Below the pieces are notes generated by a model. The model did not search any database. It was not told the DNA's origin and saw only the letters and a program-made list of their open reading frames with translations. Made by a program: the position numbers and the translations under genes. Of a stretch of 64,000 nucleotides of DNA, positions 17,966 to 27,200 are shown in pieces. The stretch comes from Phycisphaeraceae bacterium (GTDB lineage: Bacteria; Planctomycetota; Phycisphaerae; Phycisphaerales; UBA1924): positions 104,097 through 168,096 of the forward strand of contig JAHBXL010000008.1 in the NCBI GenBank assembly GCA_019636495.1, read 5' to 3'. Every line of letters begins with the position of its first letter. Positions within the stretch are counted from its first letter, which is position 1.

Positions 17966-18786
17966 ACCGACTCGCCGACCTGCCAGCGGATGAACGCCAG
18001 CACCTTGGCCTTGGGGCCCACGACGTCCTTGATCTTCTTGGTCTCGTCGCGGATGAAGGGCTGTTCGAGCAGCGCGACTTCCTCGTAGAACTTTCGCATG
18101 CCGCCCTCGACGATCTTCTCGGCGATCTCCTTGGGCTTGCCCGATTCCATCGCCTGCTCGACGCGGAACTTCCGTTCGCGCTCGACGACGTCCGCCGGGA
18201 TGTCCTTGTCGGTCACGCCCAGCGGCTTGGGCAGTTTCGCCGTGATGTGCATGCAGATGTCGCGCAGCGTGTCCTCGTTGATCGAGCCCTCGGCCTGCAG
18301 CAGCACGCCGGTCTTGCCGTCGTGGTGGACGTACTTGCCGTAGGCGGTGGTGCCCGTCGCGCCGCTGAACTTGTGTCCCCGCGCGTACGAGCAGTTCTCG
18401 CCGGTCGAGATGCGGAGATCGTCGATCAGTTTGGTGGCTTCCGGGAAAGGGGGAACATCGCCCGTGCGCTGGTTGAGGGCTGCATCGGCGATCTTCTGAA
18501 CGGTCTCGATGAACTGAGGGTTCTTGGCGGTGAAGTCGGTCTCGCAACGAACCTCGATGATCGAAGCGACACCGGAGGCCTCGTTGATGGAGACCGCGAT
18601 CCGGCCCTCGCCCGCGGCGCGGTCCATCTTCGCATCCATCTTGCCCTTCATGGTCTTGCGGAGCAGGTCCTTGGCCTTCTCAAAGTCGCCGCCGACCTCG
18701 GCAAGGGCCCTCTTGCACTCCATCATCGACAACCCCGTCTCGTTGCGGAGTTTCATCACGTCTTTGGCGTTGATCTCGATGCTCAT
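17962..18786 (-). CDS. tsf: Translation elongation factor Ts
   Basis: A 274-residue nucleotide-exchange factor for EF-Tu. The N-terminal UBA-like domain (INAKDVMKLRNETGLSMMEC, then KRALAEVGGDFEKAKDLLR) and the core motif RCETDFTAKN (T83-D84-F85, which inserts next to the EF-Tu nucleotide site) are clear. The C-terminal GPKAKVLAFIRWQVGE is the second conserved block. ATG 18786 is the family start; the longer open frame upstream is non-homologous. It follows rpsB on the same strand after 134 bases, the classic rpsB-tsf operon. Confidence 0.97.
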   Translation of the reverse strand: MSIEINAKDVMKLRNETGLSMMECKRALAEVGGDFEKAKDLLRKTMKGKMDAKMDRAAGEGRIAVSINEASGVASIIEVRCETDFTAKNPQFIETVQKIADAALNQRTGDVPPFPEATKLIDDLRISTGENCSYARGHKFSGATGTTAYGKYVHHDGKTGVLLQAEGSINEDTLRDICMHITAKLPKPLGVTDKDIPADVVERERKFRVEQAMESGKPKEIAEKIVEGGMRKFYEEVALLEQPFIRDETKKIKDVVGPKAKVLAFIRWQVGESV

Positions 18787-18920
18787 GTCTTCCTCGTCGT
18801 TGGTCGTGGCGCGGCGGGATGACCGCCGCGATCCGGCCGAGGTCCGGCCGGGTGGGTCCTGATTGCTCGCAGGTCTCGCACTGAGCGCCGCCGCGGCACG
18901 CGCCGCGAACGCCGCGAAGG

Positions 18921-19778
18921 TCAAGCGGGCTTGGCGGCCATGGGTGCATCGGCGCCGCGTTCGGCGCCGTTGTCATCGCCGCCGGAAACAACCGAGTCGT
19001 CGGCACGGAACTGCGACCGGCGGGACCGGCGCGGGCCGGAACCGGCCGCGGCATCGCCGCCGGCGCCTGCCTGCTCACGGGTCGTCTCGCGCTGCTGGCG
19101 GCCCTCGTTCACGGCCAGGCAGAGTTCGCGGACGATCACGTCGATCGACCGCATCGAGTCGTCGTTGCCGGGGATGGGGATGTCCGCCATTTCGGGGTCA
19201 CCATCGGTGTCGATCAGGCAGATCGTCGGGATGCCGAGTTTGCGAGCCTCGCGCAGAGCGGTCACCTCGTGATTCGTGTCGATCACGATCAACGCGCCCG
19301 GCAGTTTGTCCATCGCGCGGATGCCCGAAAGGTTCCGCGTGATCTTCGCCCGCTCACGCTTCAACTGGCTCTCCATCTTCTTCGAGTAACTCGCGAAGTT
19401 GTCGGTGTTCGCGATCCCGTCGAGTTCCTCGAGCCGGCGCAGCCGCGAGCGGATCGTGCGGAAGTTCGTCAGCGTCCCGCCCAGCCAGCGCTCCGTCACG
19501 TAGTGCATCTTCGCATCGGCCACGCGCTGCTCGATCACCGCCTTGGCCTGGCGCTTCGTGCCGACAAAGCACACGTCCTTGCCGTCGGCCACGCACTTGC
19601 TGATGTACTTCTTCGCCAGAAGGAGACCCTTGATCGTCTCCTTGATGTCGATGATGTGGATGTTGTTCCGCTTGCCGTAGATGTACGGCGCCATCTTCGG
19701 GTTCCAGTTGCTGGCCCGCTGGCCGAAATGGATCCCCGCTTCGATCAGGTCTTGCACAAGCGAGTTCTGGGTCGACAT
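18921..19778 (-). CDS. rpsB: 30S ribosomal protein S2
   Basis: A 285-residue ribosomal protein. Family motifs include LIEAGIHFGQRASNWNPKM, YIYGKRNNIHIIDI, FVGTKRQAK, RWLGGTLTNFRTIRSRLRRL and GIPTICLIDTDGDPEMADIPIPGNDDSMRSI. The core ends near residue 225; the remaining 55 or so residues (Gly/Ala/Arg/Asp-rich, ending MAAKPA) are a low-complexity extension not needed for the fold. ATG 19778 is used because an AAGGA lies 10 bases upstream; an in-frame start at 19802 adds eight residues. First gene of the rpsB-tsf operon. Confidence 0.97.
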   Translation of the reverse strand: MSTQNSLVQDLIEAGIHFGQRASNWNPKMAPYIYGKRNNIHIIDIKETIKGLLLAKKYISKCVADGKDVCFVGTKRQAKAVIEQRVADAKMHYVTERWLGGTLTNFRTIRSRLRRLEELDGIANTDNFASYSKKMESQLKRERAKITRNLSGIRAMDKLPGALIVIDTNHEVTALREARKLGIPTICLIDTDGDPEMADIPIPGNDDSMRSIDVIVRELCLAVNEGRQQRETTREQAGAGGDAAAGSGPRRSRRSQFRADDSVVSGGDDNGAERGADAPMAAKPA

Positions 19779-20472
19779 GAGGCTCGGTCCTTTCAGCGAC
19801 ACCGGCGGGGCAAAGGTTCGATCGACGCGGCCGGAACCACGCCCGATGCGCCGCTCAAGGGCGCTTCACCTGCGGCACCGATCGCGCCCATGCGCCAGAT
19901 CGATGCGCTGCGTTGCACAGGATGGGCGCCCCGTCCGTGACCTCCACGGACCCCGACGCCCGGCCGTCGAACTCGGCCAAAGTCCACAACCTTAGGGTGC
20001 GGTTGACCATACGGCAAGAAGAACCCGTGCCGCCGTGAGACTTCTCTCGATCCCTGTCTCCTCGGCCAGACAGCCTCCCGTTCGATCGCGGCGGCAAACC
20101 CGGCACCCACCCCTTCCGAGGCTCTGCGCGGGACAGATCGGTCGGAAGCACCGGAATCGCGGCAACCGGGAGCAGGTCAGTTGTTGAAGTGTCCAGTGCA
20201 CCGATGACTGGCAAAGTCAAGGGTAAACAATACCAAACACTAACCAAATATAATGCGCCAACGACTGCGAAAAACCGACTTCCGGGCGGCCGTTGAGGGG
20301 AGTGTGCCCAATTCAGGGCAGACATGTCTTGCATTTCGCAAGAAACTTGGCAGAATGTCTTTCACGCCGCACTCGATGCACGGCATGCCCCGGAGAGGCA
20401 CGCCGTGATGCGCGATGTTGATGGGAAGGGCCCATCATTCGCCGAGCGCGGCAGAAGAGAGAGGGAGATTTG
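19779..20472. other. Divergent non-coding region between rpsB and a surface-protein gene
   Basis: About 690 bases without a credible gene. The first 400 bases next to rpsB are GC-rich and would be its 5' leader. A marked AT-rich island at about 20205-20275 (TAAACAATACCAAACACTAA, ATATAATG) is the likely promoter zone for rpsB and perhaps for the rightward gene; I could not fix a -10/-35 pair. The last 30 bases hold the purine-rich ribosome binding site of the gene at 20473. The open frames in this stretch show no recognisable protein. Confidence 0.6.
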
Positions 20473-21096
20473 ATGTTCCGGAATTTTTGCGCCTTGGCCG
20501 CCTTCAGCGGCGTCGTGGTTTGTACATCGTTCGCCCACGCCGGGCCCGGACCGCTGAACCTGACCCCGGGAACACCGGACGTGGCCAGCGGCTTTGTGTC
20601 GGTTTCCTACAACGCCCAGAGCATGATTCTGAGCGTCTCAGGATTCACGCAGAACCTCAACCTGCCGCCATCCTCAGGCTTGAACAACCGCGAGTTCTCG
20701 ATCGTCGCCAGCATCGACAACAGCGGCGCACCGATCGCCGGCGGGACCTATTCCATGATGGTCCGCGGCGATTTCGGCGGGACCGACCAGGTCCTCTTTC
20801 AGTCCAACACGCTCTGGAACTTCGGCTCCGGGGCGGTTGACCTCTTCGAGTTCATTTTCATCCAGGAGAGCGGCTCACTGGCAGCGCCTGGAACGCACAT
20901 CGGCACCATCCTCGCCGGGAACTTCGGCTCGTTCCCCGGCGGCGTGCCCAACTTCTCCCAGAGTTTCTCCAACGTGCCCTTCCCCGGTTTCCCCGGCTCT
21001 GGTAACGCCGACACCTTCGTCATCCCGACCCCCACCGCCGCGGCCATGTTCGCCGTCGCCGGCTTCGCTTCGCTGCGCAGGCGTCGTTCGAACTGA
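20473..21096 (+). CDS. PEP-CTERM-like (PTP-CTERM) exported protein
   Basis: A 207-residue secreted protein. The signal peptide ends at AHA (about residue 24). The mature part is Gly/Ser/Asn/Phe-rich with beta strands and no enzyme motif. The C-terminus [24 protein letters not shown] is a sorting signal: a Pro-Thr-Pro box, a hydrophobic helix and an arginine cluster, the planctomycete form of the PEP-CTERM signal that an exosortase would process. The start ATG 20473 follows GAGGGAG by six bases. Expected location: outer surface or extracellular matrix. Biological role unknown. Confidence 0.75.
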   Translation: MFRNFCALAAFSGVVVCTSFAHAGPGPLNLTPGTPDVASGFVSVSYNAQSMILSVSGFTQNLNLPPSSGLNNREFSIVASIDNSGAPIAGGTYSMMVRGDFGGTDQVLFQSNTLWNFGSGAVDLFEFIFIQESGSLAAPGTHIGTILAGNFGSFPGGVPNFSQSFSNVPFPGFPGSGNADTFVIPTPTAAAMFAVAGFASLRRRRSN

Positions 21097-21197
21097 CCCA
21101 GGATCGGTGAGCGTTTCACCGTGTCTGCATCGCTGGCAACGCGTCCGGCAGCCGATGCGTGCGGCCGCGACCGGACCGACACTTCAAGAGAGCCCTT

Positions 21198-22736
21198 ATG
21201 TTCACTCATAATAACCGCGCCTCCCGGTTTCTTCGCCGCCCCTCCGCCCGTCTCGCGGCGGAGCATGCCATGCTCGAGAGCCTCGAGCCGCGAAAACTGC
21301 TCGCTCTGCTCGGCGTCTCTCCGCTGGCCGACCTGCCCATCTCGTTCTACAACTCGTCCGGCGTGATGGCCTACGACGCCTCCACCGGACAGATCGACAT
21401 TGCGGCCACGCCGACGGCCATCTTCCTCTCCGGCGGCCCGGTTCCCATCGCCGCGACCCACGGCGACCTGCAGATCCACTTCCGCGTCAACGCGTCGGGT
21501 GGCCTGGTCGGCGGCGTCAACGCCGGCGATTCCGCCGGCATCGGCTCGATCAACGCCAACGGCGACGACTTTGTCGTCCACGGCTCGGTCAACCTCGGCA
21601 GCGGCGTTGTGACCGGCCTGCTCCTCTCCGGCGAGATCGTCGCGTTCGGCTTCCAGGACTCCGGCGGCCCGACCGATCAGTACGACATGCGGTTCGTGCC
21701 GACAGGCGGGCTGCTGATGCCGTTCTTCGCCGGCAACAAGGAAGTCGGCCTGCTGCTGACCAGCGAGGCCTCTTCGTTTGCGGGCTCCTTCGGCGAGAGT
21801 TTCGCGGGCCAGGCCAAGGGCACCTTCGGCCCGATGGACGGGCCCGAACTGGGGAACCTCGGCGGCTTCGTCTACGAGGACGACAACGACAACGGCGAGA
21901 TTGATCTTGGCGAGGCCGGCATCGCCGGCGTCACCGTGACGCTCACCGGTGTCAACGACGCCGGGCAGACGGTCCACGTCGTCACGACGACCGACGAGTT
22001 TGGCTCGTACGTCTTCCACAACCTCCGCCCCGGCACGTACACGATCACCCAGACCCAGCCCGCCGGATACAACGACGGGCGCGACACGCTCGGCACGCTC
22101 GGCGGCAGCGCGGGCAACGACGTGTTCTTCAACATCGTCATCAACGCCGGCGACAAGGGCTTCAACTACAACTTCGGCGAACTCCGCGAGAGCGGCACCG
22201 GCGTGCACTCAGGCGACACCGCCACGATCGGATTCTGGCAGAACAAGAACGGCCAGAATCTCATCAAGGCCGTCAACGGCGGACAGAACGCCACCGCCCT
22301 GGGGAACTGGCTCGCCTCCATGTTCCCGAACATGTACGGGGCCAACGCGGGCGTCCACAACCTGGCCGGAAAGACCAACGCGCAGGTCGCTCAGGAGTTC
22401 ATCACCCGCTTCAAGGTCAAGGGCCAGAAACTCGACGCCCAGGTCATGGCCGTCGCGCTCGCCTGCTACGTCACCGACCCAACCCTCGCCGGCGGCAGCA
22501 TGGCGGCCCAGTATGGGTTCAACCTCTCCGCCGGCGGAACCGGCGCCCGCCTGTTCAACATCGGCGACAACGGCGCGGCCTTCGGGGTCGCCAACGGCAC
22601 CACCCTGACCGTCCTCCAGGTTCTTCAGGCAACCGATTCCATGGCCGTCAACGGCGTGCTCTACTTCTACAACCCCTCGCTCCGCAACCTGGCCAACGAG
22701 GTCTACACGTCCATCAACGAGACCGGCGATATCTGA
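21198..22736 (+). CDS. LEPR-XLL secreted protein with SD-repeat/Cna-B-like domain
   Basis: A 512-residue surface or secreted protein. The N-terminus carries LEPRKLL (about 29-35), the planctomycete LEPR-XLL motif that opens many large exported proteins in place of an ordinary signal peptide. An unassigned beta-rich region follows (40-215), then an SdrD-B/Cna-B-type domain starting GGFVYEDDNDNGEIDLGEAG (about 221), with aspartates fit to bind calcium, and GTYTITQTQPAGYNDGRDT. The last 190 residues (from ATIGFWQNKNGQ) form a repeated planctomycete module of unknown function. A strong terminator follows. Likely adhesive or matrix protein. Confidence 0.8.
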   Translation: MFTHNNRASRFLRRPSARLAAEHAMLESLEPRKLLALLGVSPLADLPISFYNSSGVMAYDASTGQIDIAATPTAIFLSGGPVPIAATHGDLQIHFRVNASGGLVGGVNAGDSAGIGSINANGDDFVVHGSVNLGSGVVTGLLLSGEIVAFGFQDSGGPTDQYDMRFVPTGGLLMPFFAGNKEVGLLLTSEASSFAGSFGESFAGQAKGTFGPMDGPELGNLGGFVYEDDNDNGEIDLGEAGIAGVTVTLTGVNDAGQTVHVVTTTDEFGSYVFHNLRPGTYTITQTQPAGYNDGRDTLGTLGGSAGNDVFFNIVINAGDKGFNYNFGELRESGTGVHSGDTATIGFWQNKNGQNLIKAVNGGQNATALGNWLASMFPNMYGANAGVHNLAGKTNAQVAQEFITRFKVKGQKLDAQVMAVALACYVTDPTLAGGSMAAQYGFNLSAGGTGARLFNIGDNGAAFGVANGTTLTVLQVLQATDSMAVNGVLYFYNPSLRNLANEVYTSINETGDI

Positions 22737-22773
22737 GCCGATCCCGTCCGGAACAGATCGACACGATTTCATC

Positions 22774-22810
22774 GGCCCCGGGCGTTCGCGCTCGGGGCCT
22801 TCTTTGTTTT
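22774..22810 (+). terminator. Intrinsic terminator after the LEPR-XLL gene
   Basis: GGCCCCGGGCG, a TTCG tetraloop, CGCTCGGGGCC (12-base-pair stem with one G-T pair), then TTCTTTGTTTT. It starts 37 bases after the stop codon. Confidence 0.88.
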
Positions 22811-23179
22811 CCGCCGGGCCCCAGTGCAGAGGCCGGCACAATGTGCAGGCCGCCCCGTGCCCGGCCCCCGGGCTTGGATCGTGCCCCCCCAACCACCCCC
22901 TGCCCCCTTTTCGCCCCCGCTTCCTGCGGCATCCGTGCCGCCATTTCACCTGTTGCGGCGGTCTGGCTTGCCTGACGCCGTGGTCGGATGTTCAGGTCGC
23001 GCAAAGTCTGAACATTGCAAGCACATAACATTGTTTACAAGTAGCGCGTCGTCTTGACCATTCATTACGCAAGTCTGAACGCGTCATCGCTCGACACGGC
23101 CGCGGCTTTCTGTAGTATCTCCGGCGATCGAACACCCGGCGCGAGGACCGCGCCGCCAACTCGCACAGGAGGCCGCGGA
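22811..23179. other. Non-coding region upstream of the pseudopilin gene
   Basis: About 370 bases without a credible gene. The first 170 are C-rich (CCCCCCAACC, CCCCCTTTTCGCCCCC). The part near 23005-23090 is clearly more AT-rich (TTGCAAGCACATAACATTGT, CATTCATTACGC) and probably holds the promoter of the gene at 23180, but I cannot name the boxes. The ribosome binding site AGGAGG is at 23167-23172. Confidence 0.55.
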
Positions 23180-24169
23180 ATGAAGCCGGAACGTGGGTTC
23201 ACGCTGATCGAACTGCTCGTCGTCATCGCCATTATCGCCCTGCTCATCGGGCTCTTGCTGCCCGCGCTGGGCAAGGCGCGCGAGGCCTCGCGCCAGACCG
23301 TGTGCGCTTCCAACGCGCGGCAGGTCGGGCTGGGCGTCGCGGCCTACAACGCGTCGTTCAAGGACCTCAATCCGCCGTCGTACGTGTACTCGGAGAATCC
23401 CGACAGCCTCGAGTGGGCCGCGAACCAGGGCTTCGACGCCGCGGGCAAGCGCTACCTGCACTGGTCGTGGTCCATCATGTCGACCGATGACAAGATCCCG
23501 GAGAAGGGCTTCACCTGTCCCTCCGCGCCGCGCGGCGGCGCGCCGGCGACCAATCCGGGCTCGAACGCCGAGGACTGGGAGGACAACCAGACCGACAACT
23601 TCGGGCAGACCGGCGCCGGCACCGTCAAGGACATGCAGGTCCGTCGGCTGGCCTACACCGGCAACGCCGCGATCTTCCCCCGCAACAAGTTCAACGTCGC
23701 CTCCGGCCGGCGCAATCAGTTGGTGCCCTCGGGCAACATCACGTTCCCGGCGCGGACGATTCTGGCGACGGAGTTCCTGCAACTGGGCGATTGGTCGCCG
23801 GTCTTCGACGACCGCCGCAGCCTCAGCCACCGCCCGATCATGCCGTTCTACGGCGGCACAGCGGGGCGCGACGTCTACAACGAGCCGAACCTGGGTTCGG
23901 AACCGCGGTTCTTCTATCCCAACATCGGCGAGATCCTCCCCAGGACCCAGTTGGGCCCGGGCATGATCGTCAGCCAAGTCTCGGAACTCAACAGCGTCGG
24001 TCGGACCCACGCCTCGAAGGACCGCCGCATCGGCGGCTCGGCGAACTTCACGTTCGTCGACGGGCACGTGGAAGTCATGACGGTGCTCGAAAGCGTGCAG
24101 AAGCAACTGTGGGGCAACCGCGTCTTCAGCCTCACAGGCAACAACAAGGTCAGCACGTCGGCGTTCTGA
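23180..24169 (+). CDS. Pseudopilin-like protein with type IV prepilin N-terminal signal
   Basis: A 329-residue protein. [30 protein letters not shown] is a class III prepilin signal: short basic leader, cleavage after G7, F1-T-L-I-E5, then one hydrophobic helix. This is the planctomycete DUF1559-like type of large pseudopilin, with a globular C-terminal domain ending near [12 protein letters not shown] (the DGH box seen in these families). It would be cleaved by a PilD-type peptidase and sit in the inner membrane or in a short pilus of a type II secretion-like machine. A perfect AGGAGG precedes the ATG. The next gene encodes a PstS-like multi-dockerin protein 101 bases downstream. Confidence 0.85.
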   Translation: MKPERGFTLIELLVVIAIIALLIGLLLPALGKAREASRQTVCASNARQVGLGVAAYNASFKDLNPPSYVYSENPDSLEWAANQGFDAAGKRYLHWSWSIMSTDDKIPEKGFTCPSAPRGGAPATNPGSNAEDWEDNQTDNFGQTGAGTVKDMQVRRLAYTGNAAIFPRNKFNVASGRRNQLVPSGNITFPARTILATEFLQLGDWSPVFDDRRSLSHRPIMPFYGGTAGRDVYNEPNLGSEPRFFYPNIGEILPRTQLGPGMIVSQVSELNSVGRTHASKDRRIGGSANFTFVDGHVEVMTVLESVQKQLWGNRVFSLTGNNKVSTSAF

Positions 24170-24270
24170 ACGCCGCGTTGTCAGCGACATCTTGCAGCAG
24201 TTCCGTCGCCGCGTGGCGCACGGCTGTCGCTCGGCCTCAAGTGAACGGCAACCAGGAAACGGAGGAACCC

Positions 24271-27200
24271 ATGTTTGTGAAACGCAGTCTGGCCATGATT
24301 CTCGCGTGCGGCGGCGTCGTCGGCGTCGCCGCGGCACAACCGGAGCAGCCCAAGGTCATCAACATCTCCGGCGCAACGCTGCTGGAGAACTTCTTCAACA
24401 AGCGCGGCGGCACGATCGACTACATCGATGTGGACGGCGACCGGTTCGCGCGTTCGGTCCCCTACCCCTCCGGCGACCCGCGCCGCAACGACCAACTCGC
24501 CCCGTTCCTGCTGCCGGATGCTGACACGGAGGGCGCATGGCCCGCCGAGCCCGGCACCGGCCGCAACGTGCATTGGGCGGTCATGTACAGCAACGTCGGC
24601 TCGACCAACGGCTTCCAGGAACTGATCAACTTCGGACGCACCTACACCAGCGTGCCCGGCAGCAACCCGGATTCGCTCATCAGTCTGCGCGCCAGCGTCC
24701 GCAGCCGCGCCTACGTGAATCGTTACCGCTTCCTGCAGAACGGCGCGGCCAACGACGACAACAGCCCGGAGTTCCCCGGCTCCTACGGCCTGATCGCCAA
24801 CACCGGCAACCCCATGAACGCGCCGATCATGAACACGCGAGATGGCAACTTCCTCGCGCTGTTCACGCTGCCCAACACGCCCTCGACCAACGCGGCCAAC
24901 GGCGGCTCGATGGCGATCACCAGCATGGGCGGCCTCACGATCGACATCGCCCCCCTCGACGTGCCGACCACCTACGCCACCACGCAAACCGGCACGCCCG
25001 CCCTGACGCGCAACCCGCTCGAGCCCGGCTACGGCAACAACCCGCGCCTGGCCATCAACCGCGACGGCACCACGACCACCACCGGCCCGCAGGGCAACAC
25101 ACTCGGCGGACAGAAACTCGCCCAGTTGACGGCGGGCGCCAACCTCTCAGCGACATTGCCGGGCGTCTACAACCCCGCGGCCGACAGCAACACCATCTTC
25201 GACACTTCGATCGCCTTCGCCCCGGTCGCCCCGGTCATCAACTTCGGCACCAACATCCAGCGGCTGGACATGTCCGACCTGCAACACCTCTTCAGCACCG
25301 GTCGGCGCAAGAGCGGCGAGAACCTCGTCACCGTGACGCGCGACTCGGGCTCGGGCACCCGCAATGCCTTTGACAACTCCATGGGGCGCGACCCGTCGTG
25401 GGGCGTGGCCGACAACCTCGGCCCTCGCAACAACGCGACCGCCAACGAGCAGGCCGGCGCGCTCTACCTCCCCTCCAACAAGAACTCCAATGCCAACGTC
25501 GAGCCCTGCACTTGGAACTGCCGCGTCGCGATCGGATACGTCGGGCCGGAGCGCGGGCTGGATTCTTCGGCAAGCACATGGCTCTCCTCTGGCCTGATGG
25601 AGATCGCGGGCGTCCGCAACGACATCGCCCCTTACAACGGCACCGCCTTCCGCCGTCCGACAATCGACGCCATCCTGCAGTATGACGCCGAGGGCTGGGT
25701 CATCGGCGGCCCTGCGGTTCTGGCGTCGTTCGGCGACCCCTTCAGCGCGCCACCGGAGAAGGGCGGACTCGGCTGGATGGAGCCCTTCTTCGACGCCAAC
25801 GACAACAGCGTGTACGACCCGGGCGAGGACTTCAACGACATCAACAATAACGGCATCCGCGATGCCGTTGAGCCGCGCCCCGCGCTGCTCAACCCGCCCA
25901 TGCGAAACGTCAACGCCGCGGCCTACCTCAACAACATCGCCCGCTCGCTCCGCGCTTTCGAGGGGTCGCCCGGTTCGGACCAGACCCTCTTCACGCCGGG
26001 CGAACTGCTCGCCACCGCGTTCGTGCTGATCGACGCCATGCCGCGCATCCAGCGTGTCGCCGACCCGCTCTTCCTGGATGCCAATCCCAACTACAACCCC
26101 AGCCTGGCGGCGTTCACCGCGACGCCCGGCATCAACGTCTACAGCAACTCCGCGTTCGCCGCGTTCGGCAACTCCGTTGCGCCGGTGAATCCCTCGAACA
26201 GCCGCGCGGGCAAGGTGCCCGACCGCGTCGCGGCATCCACCTACAGCGACCAGGCCGTGAACTCGCAGGCCGCGGTTGATGGCAGTTACGTGACCGAAGG
26301 CGGCGCCACGCTCGCCCGCCGCACCAACCTTCCGCTGCGCAATCTGACGGCCGGCGACTTCAACGGCGACGGGCACCGCAACGCCGCCGACATCGCCGAG
26401 GTGGTCAAGGCCTGGCGCAAGCGCGCACAGGGCCAGACGTGGGCCGCGCCGGGCGCGATCGCGGGCAGTTACCTCGCGCAGGAGGCGGCACGAACCGGGC
26501 AGGCCGTCAACGCCGCGGACTTCTGCATCGAGATCCAGGGCGACTTTGATGCCAACGGTTCGTTCGATCTACTCGACCTGCGCAACTTCGCCGACGGCTT
26601 CGCGCTCTACAACTACACCTTCACCTACAACAACGTGACCGGCGACTTCTCCTACAGCGGCACGCTCAACCGCAAGCAGGGCTTCATCGACTTGGACAAC
26701 GCGTACGTCGCGGCGGGCGGAACCCTCCCCCTGCTGCCGACCATGCTCGCCACCGGCAAGCCGTACGCCGCGGGCGACGCACGGGCCGACCTGGTCGGCC
26801 CCGGCCGCAACCCCACCGCGCCGACCCCGCTCGAGCAGTTCCGCGTGGCGCGCGGCGCGTTGCCCATCGGCTTTGACGGCGTCATCGACGCCAACGACAT
26901 CGACTACGTCTACCGCAACTTCAAGCAGCCGGGCATCACCGGCTCGGCGGACTGGGCCGATCTCAACGAGGCCGCGCTGTTCGATCTCTCCGCTGACATC
27001 ACCGGCGACCTCAAGGTCGATCAGGACGACGTCATCGAACTCGTCACCGTCATCCTCGGCACCACCATGGGCGATGTGAACCTCGACGGCGTCACCGACT
27101 GCACCGACCGCTCCATCGCGGCGGGCAATCTCGGCATGCCCGGCGGCTGGGCCATGGGCGACGTGGACGGCGACGGCGTCGTGACCGCCGCGGACGTTCA

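Noticed and set aside
19855..20334. Minus-strand 159-codon open frame in the rpsB leader
   Set aside because: One short hydrophobic run but mostly Pro/Arg/Gly; no ribosome binding site and no family match. Kept as non-coding.
22804..23057. Small plus-strand open frames before the pseudopilin gene
   Set aside because: Pro/Cys-rich translation from a C-rich stretch that follows a terminator.
23005..23090. Specific -35/-10 promoter before the pseudopilin gene
   Set aside because: The stretch is AT-rich and promoter-like, but no box pair had both good sequence and good spacing.
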